This document shows, in pieces, positions 7,769 through 15,386 of a stretch of DNA of 36,067 bases. A model generated the notes under the pieces. That model worked only from the letters and a program-made list of their open reading frames with translations. It was not told the DNA's origin and did no database searches. Each line of letters starts with the position of its first letter. Within the stretch, counting starts at the first letter, position 1. Source of the stretch: a virus; IMG/VR virus record IMGVR_UViG_3300006638_000012, positions 1 to 36,067 of that record; one strand, 5' to 3'. A program made the position numbers and the translations under genes.

Positions 7769-10211
7769 GTTTCTGTACTTTGTCTACGTCTTTTTGAATG
7801 GCCGCTTGTACGGCTTTTGCGGGGGTATATGTTGGATTTTGTCGCATAACCGCTTGCACCTTTTCAAAAAAAACTGCGGATTGGTTACGTTGGTCAGATA
7901 AAATTTTTGCCAAACTAATGGCGGGTCCAGAAATTTGGGTGTCCTCCGTAATGTCTTCATACGTCATTACTGGAATGTCTTCCCATACATACCCATTAAA
8001 AACGAGTGACCCATCCCCCCCAACATTGGTTGTTCCGACACTTGTCGTAGGTGAAAATGCATTAAGCGATAACGGCGAAGATGTTGTTACAAAACTTCCT
8101 GTACTTGGGGTTGATGCCACATTATCAACAAACACCGATGGTCCATATTTTTCATATCGCGTGAGTTCAGTCAGTGTACTATTTGCCCCGACACCCCCTT
8201 GATACACTAAATCTTTGGTCAAGACCCCACTATCAATCAATCTATTCAAAGTTACGTTAAACGTATAATAGGTTTTAAGCAAGTTCGCTAAATAAGCATC
8301 ACTTGTCGTTGCAGCCAATTGGTTAGCTTTACTATCAGTCAACGCAAATGGTACACGACCATAAGTCAAATTCATGCCCATGGTATAGCCTTTGCCAGCA
8401 ATATACGTATCAGTCAACGATTCTAAATAATGAATTTGGTTGCTGTTTGGAATGTAAACTGGGTTTCCCGCTTGAATACGGGCGTCACCAATATAATCTA
8501 AAGTGCCTGACCGTGCCCGAGCATTTAAACGACTGAGATAACTAACAGCATACGCTTGACACGCGGCTTCAGTAACCAACCCAATCTTGTTCTTTTGTGG
8601 TGCTACTCGAGCCCCTAAATTCGCAAATTTAATGGAATCAACAGCAATACCAGGACGCAAATATTGAAGTTGCGCTGAGTTAAGATTTGAAATTTGATAC
8701 AACCCCAAAACATATGCAATCGTAAACACGTCATGATCCGTATTTTTTAACGTTGAATTTTTTATGAATTGTGGTTGCAACCAATACTCATAACCCACAC
8801 GTGGATAAACATTAACAGGTAAATCCGCTGTATATTTTGGCGGCGACGTATCAGCGGGCAATGTTGCATTAAAAGGACGGAATCGAACAATGCCTTCTGG
8901 CGTTGTAAACAACTCAAACTCAATATCTTTGGCAATTCCCATAGCCACATCAAATGCATTTTTCCATTCACTGATAAATAGGGTCGAAACACTTGCACTT
9001 GCAAATGCTATTGACCATGCAGGTTGTGCCGTTCCTTCAATAAGAAACGCTAATGTATCGGCTGGAAAATTCCCTGCACTAGGTACAGGTGACGCCAATG
9101 ACACCGATTGATCAATGGTTGACATTGTCACAGGTGATCGTGCGTTGGTATAACCAAAAATTTGACGCGGTATTGTCGTCGTTACGGTATTTAATGTCGT
9201 TGCAGACTCATCCGCAAAAGTTGCGGTACTCTCCGTAACTGTCCCCACAGGCACAATAAACAATGACGAATTTAAAGTAGGGCCTACAACCACATTCCCA
9301 GATGCATTGGATGATGGTAACTTAGATATTTGTCGCAACAAGTCTTCTTCAGCAAGTGCCGCGCCATTTGGGTCACTGGCGGCTGTCGCTCGAATATGCT
9401 GTAACTGTTGTGTAAATAATGGTGCCGTAGAAAAATCGCATAATGCTCGTGCAAATATTTGGGTCAATATTTCATGAGGCAATTGATCTGAATACGGCAC
9501 AACCAATGGTGAAAAACTTTTTCGCGCTTCAGCTTCGTTTACACTCACTTGAGACGCAATCCGTGTTTGCACTAACAATTTGAGCATGTCATCACACTCA
9601 ATAATGACCGAATTGAGGAACGTTTCCCCGGTAGCAACAATTGTTGTTGATACCGTACTAACCAACCCCGTAAATCGACGATACAGGTTTCCGTCCAGCC
9701 CAGGTAAATTAATATAGACAAGATCGTCACTCTCAAAAAGGGATTGACCTGCGTATATTGGATTATTTTGAAAGAGATACTTGTCTAATGGACTCCGTAA
9801 CGTCACGGATGCTGTACTCATGCCACGAACCGTCTGATTCACATGGATTTCAGACACATCTGCGTTTGGCACAAGCGTATTGGTTCCGCTTACATTTGAT
9901 AAATTAGTTGTCCCTCCCGTAACAATTGTTGGTGCGCCCACATTGCTGGTTGTGACTTGCCAATATTCGTACAGATTTGGGTTCGTATACGCATCACGTA
10001 TTGCCAATGCCTTGTTTTGAACCAAAATACCGTTGGTAATAAATTCATGGTATTTGTTATGAAAATCAACTGTGGGTGCTTCGCCACTGGCACCTGGTTC
10101 TACAGTTGTACGTACCTTCTTAACAAAAATGACTTCGGCTTGTCGGGCGAAATGAAAGACATTTTCGCCACGGTCAGCGTAAGGGTTTGGGGAACTTGTT
10201 AGATCGTCCAT
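7761..10211 (-). CDS. Baseplate hub protein (gpD / gp27-like)
   Basis: At 816 residues this is about twice the length of P2 gpD or T4 gp27. The portion from about residue 80 onwards has the beta-barrel hub pattern: ADVSEIHVNQTVRGMSTAS, LDKYLFQNNPIYAGQSLFES, DDLVYINLPG and LYRRFTGLVSTVS. That is the 'G.....pGd.V.i.......+.f.G.v..v' pattern of gp27/VgrG-type hubs. A later section reads DAVMGIAKDIEFELFTTPEG-like sequence followed by IVRFRPFNATLP, where hub proteins evaluate tail coordinates. The C-terminus holds a helical tail. It is followed at once by the spike gene and preceded by a tail/baseplate gene, the normal hub setting. Residues about 49-66 resemble an intein C-terminus (see findings). 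Family placement is by motif and neighbourhood. Confidence 0.7.
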   Translation of the reverse strand: MDDLTSSPNPYADRGENVFHFARQAEVIFVKKVRTTVEPGASGEAPTVDFHNKYHEFITNGILVQNKALAIRDAYTNPNLYEYWQVTTSNVGAPTIVTGGTTNLSNVSGTNTLVPNADVSEIHVNQTVRGMSTASVTLRSPLDKYLFQNNPIYAGQSLFESDDLVYINLPGLDGNLYRRFTGLVSTVSTTIVATGETFLNSVIIECDDMLKLLVQTRIASQVSVNEAEARKSFSPLVVPYSDQLPHEILTQIFARALCDFSTAPLFTQQLQHIRATAASDPNGAALAEEDLLRQISKLPSSNASGNVVVGPTLNSSLFIVPVGTVTESTATFADESATTLNTVTTTIPRQIFGYTNARSPVTMSTIDQSVSLASPVPSAGNFPADTLAFLIEGTAQPAWSIAFASASVSTLFISEWKNAFDVAMGIAKDIEFELFTTPEGIVRFRPFNATLPADTSPPKYTADLPVNVYPRVGYEYWLQPQFIKNSTLKNTDHDVFTIAYVLGLYQISNLNSAQLQYLRPGIAVDSIKFANLGARVAPQKNKIGLVTEAACQAYAVSYLSRLNARARSGTLDYIGDARIQAGNPVYIPNSNQIHYLESLTDTYIAGKGYTMGMNLTYGRVPFALTDSKANQLAATTSDAYLANLLKTYYTFNVTLNRLIDSGVLTKDLVYQGGVGANSTLTELTRYEKYGPSVFVDNVASTPSTGSFVTTSSPLSLNAFSPTTSVGTTNVGGDGSLVFNGYVWEDIPVMTYEDITEDTQISGPAISLAKILSDQRNQSAVFFEKVQAVMRQNPTYTPAKAVQAAIQKDVDKVQKHG

Positions 10212-10213
10212 TA

Positions 10214-10891
10214 TTACAACGCAGAACTTATTGCTGAACCAATAGAACTAACACCACCAGCAATAGCTTTGATTGCGTTAAGTGCCCCTGGTCCGCTTAA
10301 TGCCGCGCCTACAGCCGCACGTCCAAGAGCACCAGCGGCTCCAAATTCGCCTTCAGGAACGAATAAAAGATCAGCAAGCATGTTCTGTCCTGTAGACGTA
10401 GCTAAAAATTCAAACTCGTATTCGTAATGTTTTGGGTTCTGTTCAGCGTCTTGTTCCCACTTAAAATTGGTAAAGAACCCTTGATAAAAATCATACCGAT
10501 AGTAAATGATAGTCTGACTTAACACACGTAAATCACTAGGTTGTAGTTGACTTAAAGGAACAGAGTTCGCATTTGATGGCAATGCATTATTAAGAATCGG
10601 TATAATGCTTAACATTTCTCGTTTATCTAACCGATAAAGTTGTTCAAGCTGAAACAACGCGGCTTCAACAGCTACCGTGTTATCATAGTTTCCAACGATG
10701 CCCTGTGTTCGCCCACTTACACGAATGGTTTGGGGTTTTTCTCCCCAGTGTTCAAACACACGTCCGCCGACGGTCTGAGTATCGCTAAACACTTTTGCCG
10801 ACGAGATTTCAATTCGTTTTGGGTTCGGAAACATTTGTAGAACCAAAGGTACAGTCAAATTCACCAAAAACATGGGGTACTTGGTAGCCAC
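10214..10891 (-). CDS. Tail-end/baseplate protein upstream of the hub
   Basis: The 225-residue protein uses a GTG start at 10891, chosen because AGGAG lies 9 bases upstream and the frame has no better start before MFLV. The N-terminal half contains PNPKRIEISSAKVFSDTQTV followed by GGRVFEHWGEKPQTIRVSGRT. This phrase ('i.+s..k....q...G...EHWG..p.+i.+sG.T') recurs in baseplate or tube-initiator proteins lying between tape measure and hub in contractile phages. The C-terminus (EFGAAGALGRAAVGAALSGP) is Ala/Gly-rich and probably flexible or membrane-seeking. A role in joining the tube to the hub fits its place; the precise homologue (Dit-like or gp48/gp54-like) cannot be decided by eye. Its upstream region is shared with the promoter of the plus-strand gene. 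Confidence 0.5.
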   Translation of the reverse strand: MATKYPMFLVNLTVPLVLQMFPNPKRIEISSAKVFSDTQTVGGRVFEHWGEKPQTIRVSGRTQGIVGNYDNTVAVEAALFQLEQLYRLDKREMLSIIPILNNALPSNANSVPLSQLQPSDLRVLSQTIIYYRYDFYQGFFTNFKWEQDAEQNPKHYEYEFEFLATSTGQNMLADLLFVPEGEFGAAGALGRAAVGAALSGPGALNAIKAIAGGVSSIGSAISSAL

Positions 10892-10906
10892 TAAATAATT
10901 CTCCTA

Positions 10907-10935
10907 TTGACAAAAATCAAAAAATGTAACATAAT
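10907..10935 (+). promoter_or_regulatory. Sigma70-type promoter for the plus-strand moron
   Basis: A perfect TTGACA (10907-10912) is separated by 17 bases from CATAAT (10930-10935), a 5/6 match to TATAAT. It points at the only plus-strand gene in the window, whose ATG is 21 bases beyond the -10 box. The AT-rich spacer (AAAATCAAAAAATGTAA) is favourable. The promoter lies between two minus-strand tail genes, so it drives transcription against the tail operon. Confidence 0.75.
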
Positions 10936-10941
10936 ATGTTA
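10927..10941. promoter_or_regulatory. Operator-like inverted repeat covering the -10 box
   Basis: TAACATA-A-TATGTTA is a perfect 7-bp inverted repeat around a single central base. It contains the whole -10 hexamer of the plus-strand promoter. A dyad in that place is where a repressor dimer would block RNA polymerase. The repressor is not in this window, and an AT-rich palindrome of this size could occur by chance. Confidence 0.4.
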
Positions 10942-10956
10942 TAGAGGAAACTGATT

Positions 10957-11205
10957 ATGAGAACCTATACACCATCACACGTATCAAATTGCGCTTGTGG
11001 GCCTTGTTGGCAAGAACGTAATGGACTACACACCCCTACTTCTAGTGTTCGTAAACGCCCACAAATAGATCCTGTATTTAATGCCCTTCTTCTGCAAGAA
11101 TGGCGAAAAGATCCTGACCATCAAACACCTATGTGGGTTGATGTTGCTACTGGAATACTTGCGGCTAATATTGTTAAGTCTATTTTTTCTAGTTCTAAAA
11201 AATAA
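10957..11205 (+). CDS. Plus-strand moron, 82-residue cysteine-motif protein of unknown function
   Basis: This is the only convincing gene on the plus strand. GAGGAAA lies 6-7 bases before the ATG, with a near-consensus promoter upstream and a terminator directly after the TAA. The protein has a short N-terminal C-x-C-G-P-C-W motif (residues 12-17), then Arg/Pro-rich sequence. Its C-terminal segment WVDVATGILAANIVKSIF is hydrophobic enough for a peripheral or single-pass membrane helix and is followed by a Ser/Lys tail. I do not recognise the family. Position between the tape measure and a baseplate gene, reversed orientation and private signals are the classical features of a phage moron, such genes often acting on the host cell during lysogeny or early infection. 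That role is inference; only the gene structure is seen. Confidence 0.75.
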   Translation: MRTYTPSHVSNCACGPCWQERNGLHTPTSSVRKRPQIDPVFNALLLQEWRKDPDHQTPMWVDVATGILAANIVKSIFSSSKK

Positions 11206-11235
11206 AATTACTTAGTAGCAGTAATTGCTTTTTTT
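11206..11235. terminator. Probable bidirectional rho-independent terminator
   Basis: A 7-bp stem AATTACT/AGTAATT with a 7-base loop begins directly after the moron stop codon and is followed on the plus strand by GC and seven T. Read on the minus strand the same stem is followed by TTATTTTTTAG, so it may also end transcription leaving the tape measure gene. The stem overlaps the last codons and stop of the tape measure gene. The AT-rich stem is weak. Confidence 0.55.
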
Positions 11236-13004
11236 ACTGCACCTACAAACATATCAACGACACTTGATGTAGTTGCTCCTAATGCACCTTGTCCAACAGT
11301 AACGTTCAATATTACGGTTGCTGCTTTCTCAGCATTTTTTATAGCTACTGTTCCCGAACCTGCTTCTTGTGCGGTATTTTTGCTCATTAGGCCAATAGCT
11401 ATTGCTATTTTTGACATCGCCCCAAATTGTTCAGTCAAACTAAGCATATGTCCTGTCAGTTCTGCAGCCTTGTTATTCAAAGAACTAAACCCGCTTGCCA
11501 CATTCCCAACTTCTGATGCCAATGGTGTATTCCGTTTTTCATCCAAGAGTTCTTGAGCACGGGTACCTATGGCATTAGACTCTCCCCATCCATGATTAAG
11601 ATTACTGGTTATTTTTTCTAAATTTGCAATTGAGCGTAAATCCTTATACCTATCTATCCCGACCTTTCTCCGTTTTCCACTTGAAAGAGTTTCGTAACCA
11701 GGAATACCCATTCCCCGAAATCCTTGTCCTTGTGTATCTTGTTGAAATTCAGTGGGCGACAAGGAAAGACCTAATCCAGGTGCAAGACCCTCAAGTAATA
11801 AACGTACATCCCCACTTTGTCCCAAATCAGATTTCTGCCCCATTCTTGATGCTTGTGCATGTAAAATATCGGTAACAGCTTTTAATTGCGCTGTTGGCGA
11901 CATCTTCCCATTCATCGTATTCTTGGTATACGCTCCAATCAATTCTTCTGGTGTTGCATTATCAGAAGCACCAGCAAATAATGGGCTACGTTTAAGCCCC
12001 AACGATTTTTCCATGGTAGCCAGAGCAAGAATAGAAGATGACTTAGCATTACTCTGATTTCCCTGTAACGCACCTAATCGCTCCGCAGTTACAGTACCAT
12101 GTTGAAGGGCATCACCAAATTGTTCAAGCAACCCACGGGACTCCGCTAATGACCCACCATAAAGACGGGTTGCGTTCCATAATTGCGAAAACGAATCAAA
12201 CCCTTCTTGAGTAGTTAAATTGGTTTTACCAACTGACTTATAAATTTGGTCAAATATTTGAGGTAATGATTTTCCTGACGTATCTATTCTTCGCATCAAA
12301 TTGACTAATAAATCTGTTGATGTTTCTGCATTAACTCCGTTAAGATTCTGCATGGAAACAGCAGTATGAAAAATACCACCCGGTTCCATTGCCGCTGCAT
12401 TTCTGGGTAAACGATTAAGAATATTAGGAATGGCTTTGTCTATCTCATCTTTACCAACATTCATTTTTGCTAATTGAAAATATGCTGATGTTAATGCATC
12501 TTCTGCTTTTTGCCCACCTTTAAAATTTACTGTGGCCATTCCACCAGAACCCGATACACCAGCCAGTGTTCGACTTTGTTGAGCAATTCCAAGTAAAGTT
12601 TTATTTAGACCAGCAAATGCTGAATCAATTTTTCCAATAATCTTTACAGCTTCATATACGGCCCCAATATCAAGAGCCGCAGACATGTCCTTAAGTGCTG
12701 TTCCTAATTCGCTAAACGTATTTGCTATGGGTAAACGCGCAATATCGGTCAATGCATTTTTAGAAAGTGCGAGTGAGCGCACCATATCTTTACCAGATAC
12801 ATTTAACTGGTCAAACATAGGGCGTATTTCGTCTGTCGTTTTACCAAGAGAGCGAAGAACAGATTCTAGTGTTTTTAGTAATCCGTTAGCTTTACTTAAT
12901 TCCCCATTGGTTATAGCTGAGGTAATAGCCGTCTGTAACATTGATACTTGCGTCGTAGCATCAGATGTATTTGGATTTTTTAAAACAACTGAGTCATCAG
13001 CCAT
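11208..13004 (-). CDS. Tape measure protein
   Basis: The 598-residue, mainly alpha-helical protein is rich in Ala, Leu, Ser and Asn and lies directly after the frameshifted chaperone pair, the normal place of the tape measure gene. It has long helical stretches (ISAITNGELSKANGLLKTLE-like, DALTSAYFQLAKMNVGKDEI) and a Gly-rich hydrophobic section near the C-terminus (ELTGHMLSLTEQFGAMSKIA, then IAIGLMSKN) like the membrane-insertion segment of other tape measures. It is shorter than most, which if length sets the tail would mean a tail below 100 nm. There is no recognisable peptidase or transglycosylase domain. The ATG overlaps the chaperone stop (ATGGCTGATG arrangement) with a poor Shine-Dalgarno, so translational coupling is likely. 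Confidence 0.75.
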   Translation of the reverse strand: MADDSVVLKNPNTSDATTQVSMLQTAITSAITNGELSKANGLLKTLESVLRSLGKTTDEIRPMFDQLNVSGKDMVRSLALSKNALTDIARLPIANTFSELGTALKDMSAALDIGAVYEAVKIIGKIDSAFAGLNKTLLGIAQQSRTLAGVSGSGGMATVNFKGGQKAEDALTSAYFQLAKMNVGKDEIDKAIPNILNRLPRNAAAMEPGGIFHTAVSMQNLNGVNAETSTDLLVNLMRRIDTSGKSLPQIFDQIYKSVGKTNLTTQEGFDSFSQLWNATRLYGGSLAESRGLLEQFGDALQHGTVTAERLGALQGNQSNAKSSSILALATMEKSLGLKRSPLFAGASDNATPEELIGAYTKNTMNGKMSPTAQLKAVTDILHAQASRMGQKSDLGQSGDVRLLLEGLAPGLGLSLSPTEFQQDTQGQGFRGMGIPGYETLSSGKRRKVGIDRYKDLRSIANLEKITSNLNHGWGESNAIGTRAQELLDEKRNTPLASEVGNVASGFSSLNNKAAELTGHMLSLTEQFGAMSKIAIAIGLMSKNTAQEAGSGTVAIKNAEKAATVILNVTVGQGALGATTSSVVDMFVGAVKKAITATK

Positions 13005-13799
13005 TAGTTTTTTCCATAGGTATCACGCGTAATCCATCATCGTCGTCATCAAGAATTGGCTCCATTGGTTGAGTATTTCCTTTTAATGTATCCATCATTT
13101 TTTTGCTTTCAACCAACGATTCTTCTGATGCACCACGAGCACGTAACTCGTCCAAATAGGTACTGCTAACATGAGTCTCTTGAGTTTTTTGTTTTTCAAT
13201 AGCTTTCCACAAATCATGGTTCATCCATGGTTGTGCCGCTGTAAATATAGATGTTACTTCGTCGGTTCTTTCTTTAATGTCTCTACCCGCATGTGTGAGT
13301 GCCCATGAAAGAGTAAACTCATCTAATTGTTCATGGATCTCTATTGGGGTTCGGTGGAAGGTACGACAGAGGATCCAGATGGCTCTGGATTCGGAACCGT
13401 CAAGTTTTTTTTTAGGTTCTCTAAAAGGGTTTGATGCGCGTCAACAACCTCGTTATAAGCCAAATACATTTCGTTTATAACGGTGAATGGATACAAACCT
13501 TTATTGGATAAATGTTTTTCAACAAGTTCCACGGTTGATAATTTAGGGTATTCAATTTGTAACTCTTTAATCTCTTTGAACTCATCCCATGGAATATTAT
13601 CAATGGTCAAAACGGATCGCGCTAATGTCGGAATCGCAACCGTTTCTGGCGCAAATAACAATTCGGATATCGGGTTTTGTTTCCAAATATATATGCGGTC
13701 AGGATTGCTCAAAACCCGATATTCGATTTTGCGACCAAGAACATCTTTGACGACAACAAACGGTTTTCCGAAAAGTTTATCCACCAAGCTATATTCCAT
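12997..13799 (-). CDS. Tail assembly chaperone, -1 frameshift fusion product (gpGT-like)
   Basis: The fusion joins 13799-13404 to 13404-12997 by a -1 slip on A-AAA-AAC, giving about 267 residues. After the slip the frame reads KLDGSESRAIWILCRTFH, then HEQLDEFTLSWALTHAGRD and IFTAAQPWMNHDLWKAIEKQ, with no stop down to 12997. The acidic tail near the end (DDDDDG) and the Trp-rich middle look like real protein, not read-through. In lambda and many contractile phages this arrangement yields a short chaperone (G) and a rarer long form (GT). The long form binds the tape measure while tube subunits are recruited. The long form's last eight bases overlap the tape measure start. Without frameshifting, the second part would be reachable only from an internal ATG at 13224, which lacks a Shine-Dalgarno. 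Confidence 0.8.
13341..13799 (-). CDS. Tail assembly chaperone, short unshifted product (gpG-like)
   Basis: The 152-residue protein starts at an ATG preceded by AAAGGAG inside the end of the homing endonuclease gene; its start overlaps that gene's last codons. The sequence (LVDKLFGKPFVVVKDVLGRK, IYIWKQNPISELLF, YPKLSTVELVEKHL) matches the size and alpha/beta character of tail assembly chaperones of contractile phages. It ends in a Pro/Ser-rich tail (VPNPEPSGSSVVPSTEPQ) after the slippery run. I identify it mainly from its place before the tape measure and the conserved frameshift device. It should be much more abundant than the fusion form. Confidence 0.75.
   Translation of the reverse strand: MEYSLVDKLFGKPFVVVKDVLGRKIEYRVLSNPDRIYIWKQNPISELLFAPETVAIPTLARSVLTIDNIPWDEFKEIKELQIEYPKLSTVELVEKHLSNKGLYPFTVINEMYLAYNEVVDAHQTLLENLKKNLTVPNPEPSGSSVVPSTEPQ
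13404..13410 (-). promoter_or_regulatory. Programmed -1 frameshift slippery heptamer A-AAA-AAC
   Basis: The zero frame reads CTA AAA AAA AAC TTG, so the heptamer A AAA AAC sits in the required phase inside a run of nine A. Slipping back one base gives CTT GAC GGT TCC and an open frame to 12997. The A9 run is itself notable because such runs are normally avoided in coding DNA. I did not identify a downstream pseudoknot with certainty. Confidence 0.8.
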
Positions 13800-14841
13800 T
13801 CAAGTTCTCCTTTATCAATTTCGTAAAATCTTTACGTTTAATTTCACATTCCCAAATACGAATAACTTTGTGACCTGCGTCTTGAATACGTTTAGTAATA
13901 ATTGGATCACGTTTTAATGCACGTAATTGACCAGCATTTGGCATACGTTTTTTAAATAAACACGAATGATAATGCCACCAGCACCCATCTACAAAAATAT
14001 ATACTTTTTTTAAAGAAGCAAAAAAATCAACTGTCGTACCATAGTTATGATATTGTGCTAAAAATTTAACTTTATGTTGTTCTAACCATATTTGAACAGC
14101 GCGTTCTGGTTTTGTACTTTTAAATGGGCTACAGGGATTCCCATATCGAGTACGACAAGTTGTTACTTTTTTAAGAAGAACATCTCGGCGAAGATGTGTT
14201 TTACTAAGTTTCTTTCGCGTTTCTTCTGTACATATGTGCCCCCGATTACCTTCACTTATGCGTTTCTTGTGTTCAGAAGTAAGTTTCTTTCCAAGTTTTG
14301 CAATACGTATTTTTTGACGTGTTGCTCGTGACCGTTTCTGTCCAAGAATTGCGTTAATATGTTTCTGTTTACTTCTTTTCCACGCATCCTTCAAATTTTG
14401 ACGATGTTCTGGTGTAAATTTCTTCCCCAATTTACCTTTGCTTATTCTTTGTCGTTGCGCTTTTGTTCGTTTCTTCCCAATATTCCCATTGCGTATTGCT
14501 TCTATTACATGCGGGTGTCGCTGATGCATCGTATGTTTCAAACATAAACAACCAGACGCACATTCTTTATTTACACGCCCTTTTAGTGCCTTACGTAATT
14601 TCGCCTTTTGCTTTTTAGACATAGGCACACCTAAATTCCACGGCACTCTACCCTTTTGGGCTTCACTCATGTTCCGACGTTGTTCTGGGGTAAGTTTCTT
14701 TTTTGCTTCACTTATTTTATGGCGAGTTGCAAGCGAACGTTTCTTTCCTCTGTTTGCTAACGCAACTTTACGTATGTGTTCCACAGTTTTAAAATGCGTT
14801 TTGCACATACACCCGACCGGACATGATTTGTTTCCAGGCAT
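13789..14841 (-). CDS. Free-standing Vsr-like (EDxHD) homing endonuclease with NUMOD3 repeats
   Basis: The 350-residue protein starts after AAAGGAG. It begins with a Cys-rich GNKSCPVGCMCKTH segment. At least five NUMOD3-type DNA-binding repeats follow (patterns such as GKKRSLATRHKISEAKK, GKKFTPEHRQNLKDAW, GKKLTSEHKKRISEGNRG). A second Cys cluster is CASGCLCLKHTMHQRHP. The last 110 residues are a Vsr-type nuclease: SKPERAVQIWLEQHKVKF, then TVDFFASLKKVYIFVDGCWW, HYHSC and HKVIRIWECEI. The aspartate before the strand, the DGCWWH-x-H-x-C motif and the final WE are those of Vsr mismatch nickases and of EDxHD homing enzymes. No intron boundaries surround it; it separates tail tube from chaperone and overlaps the chaperone start. 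It is a selfish gene that probably cuts the intergenic site in phages lacking it. Nuclease class is confident, target is not known. Confidence 0.85.
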   Translation of the reverse strand: MPGNKSCPVGCMCKTHFKTVEHIRKVALANRGKKRSLATRHKISEAKKKLTPEQRRNMSEAQKGRVPWNLGVPMSKKQKAKLRKALKGRVNKECASGCLCLKHTMHQRHPHVIEAIRNGNIGKKRTKAQRQRISKGKLGKKFTPEHRQNLKDAWKRSKQKHINAILGQKRSRATRQKIRIAKLGKKLTSEHKKRISEGNRGHICTEETRKKLSKTHLRRDVLLKKVTTCRTRYGNPCSPFKSTKPERAVQIWLEQHKVKFLAQYHNYGTTVDFFASLKKVYIFVDGCWWHYHSCLFKKRMPNAGQLRALKRDPIITKRIQDAGHKVIRIWECEIKRKDFTKLIKENLNGI

Positions 14842-14862
14842 AGTATGACTCCTTTCAGAGCC

Positions 14863-14871
14863 ATTATACCA
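14863..14871 (-). promoter_or_regulatory. Extended -10 promoter candidate for the free-standing endonuclease
   Basis: The minus strand carries TGGTATAAT, a consensus TATAAT with the extended TGn element, about 21 bases before the endonuclease ATG and after the tail tube stop. No good -35 hexamer is seen at 17 bases (TAGCTA). A private early or middle promoter is common for homing genes lodged in late operons. Transcription start is not shown. Confidence 0.4.
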
Positions 14872-14891
14872 TTGCTATGAACTATTAGCTA

Positions 14892-15374
14892 TTACTGATA
14901 GTTTGTAGCGGTTACACTTTGATATCGGATTGTGACATCGCTGAGTTCACGAATATCTGTATTTGCGATATCCCGTGAAGAACGGAAATCCTGAAGAAAA
15001 CAACCTGAATAAGTTCTCGTCTTAGTTTTTCCGGTCGTGGGGTTTTGAATGGACTCTTGCACGGAAAATGGAGTATTTTGATCACTTAAAGACGCAATAA
15101 AACTTTGTGCATCTGTCTTAAAATTATCCATAACCTCCGTTGTATACAATGCAACAGCGTGCATGGACAATGTTCGTCCAGTAACAATTCCCGCAATAAG
15201 TTCAACAGGAACATCTGGTGGATTACTACCAATCGCAAAGGAATCAATAATCGTTCTAGACTCAGACGGACTCATTGAAATAGCTGAACCAATCTGATTC
15301 TGTTGTGAATTTAAACCCGTCGCAAACAATTTATACGATGTCGTAAGAATTGCGGCTGATGGTGAAATGGCCAT
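14892..15374 (-). CDS. Tail tube protein
   Basis: The 160-residue protein follows the sheath gene by 12 bases and has AGGAGATTACC before its ATG. Size, beta-rich sequence and place directly after the sheath fit the gp19-like tube subunit that stacks as hexamers inside the sheath. Visible features are SMSPSESRTIIDSFAIGSNP, then DVPVELIAGIVTGRTLSMHA, which contains the 'P.eli.G...g+.+......Y' phrase found in tubes of other contractile phages, and a C-terminal VTIRYQSVTATNY strand. No unusual residues or breaks are seen. Confidence 0.75.
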   Translation of the reverse strand: MAISPSAAILTTSYKLFATGLNSQQNQIGSAISMSPSESRTIIDSFAIGSNPPDVPVELIAGIVTGRTLSMHAVALYTTEVMDNFKTDAQSFIASLSDQNTPFSVQESIQNPTTGKTKTRTYSGCFLQDFRSSRDIANTDIRELSDVTIRYQSVTATNYQ

Positions 15375-15386
15375 GGTAATCTCCTA

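Noticed and set aside
12997-13224. Independent 75-codon gene between chaperone and tape measure
   Set aside because: There is no Shine-Dalgarno before the ATG at 13224, and the frame continues upstream to the slippery site, so it is better read as the shifted part of the chaperone.
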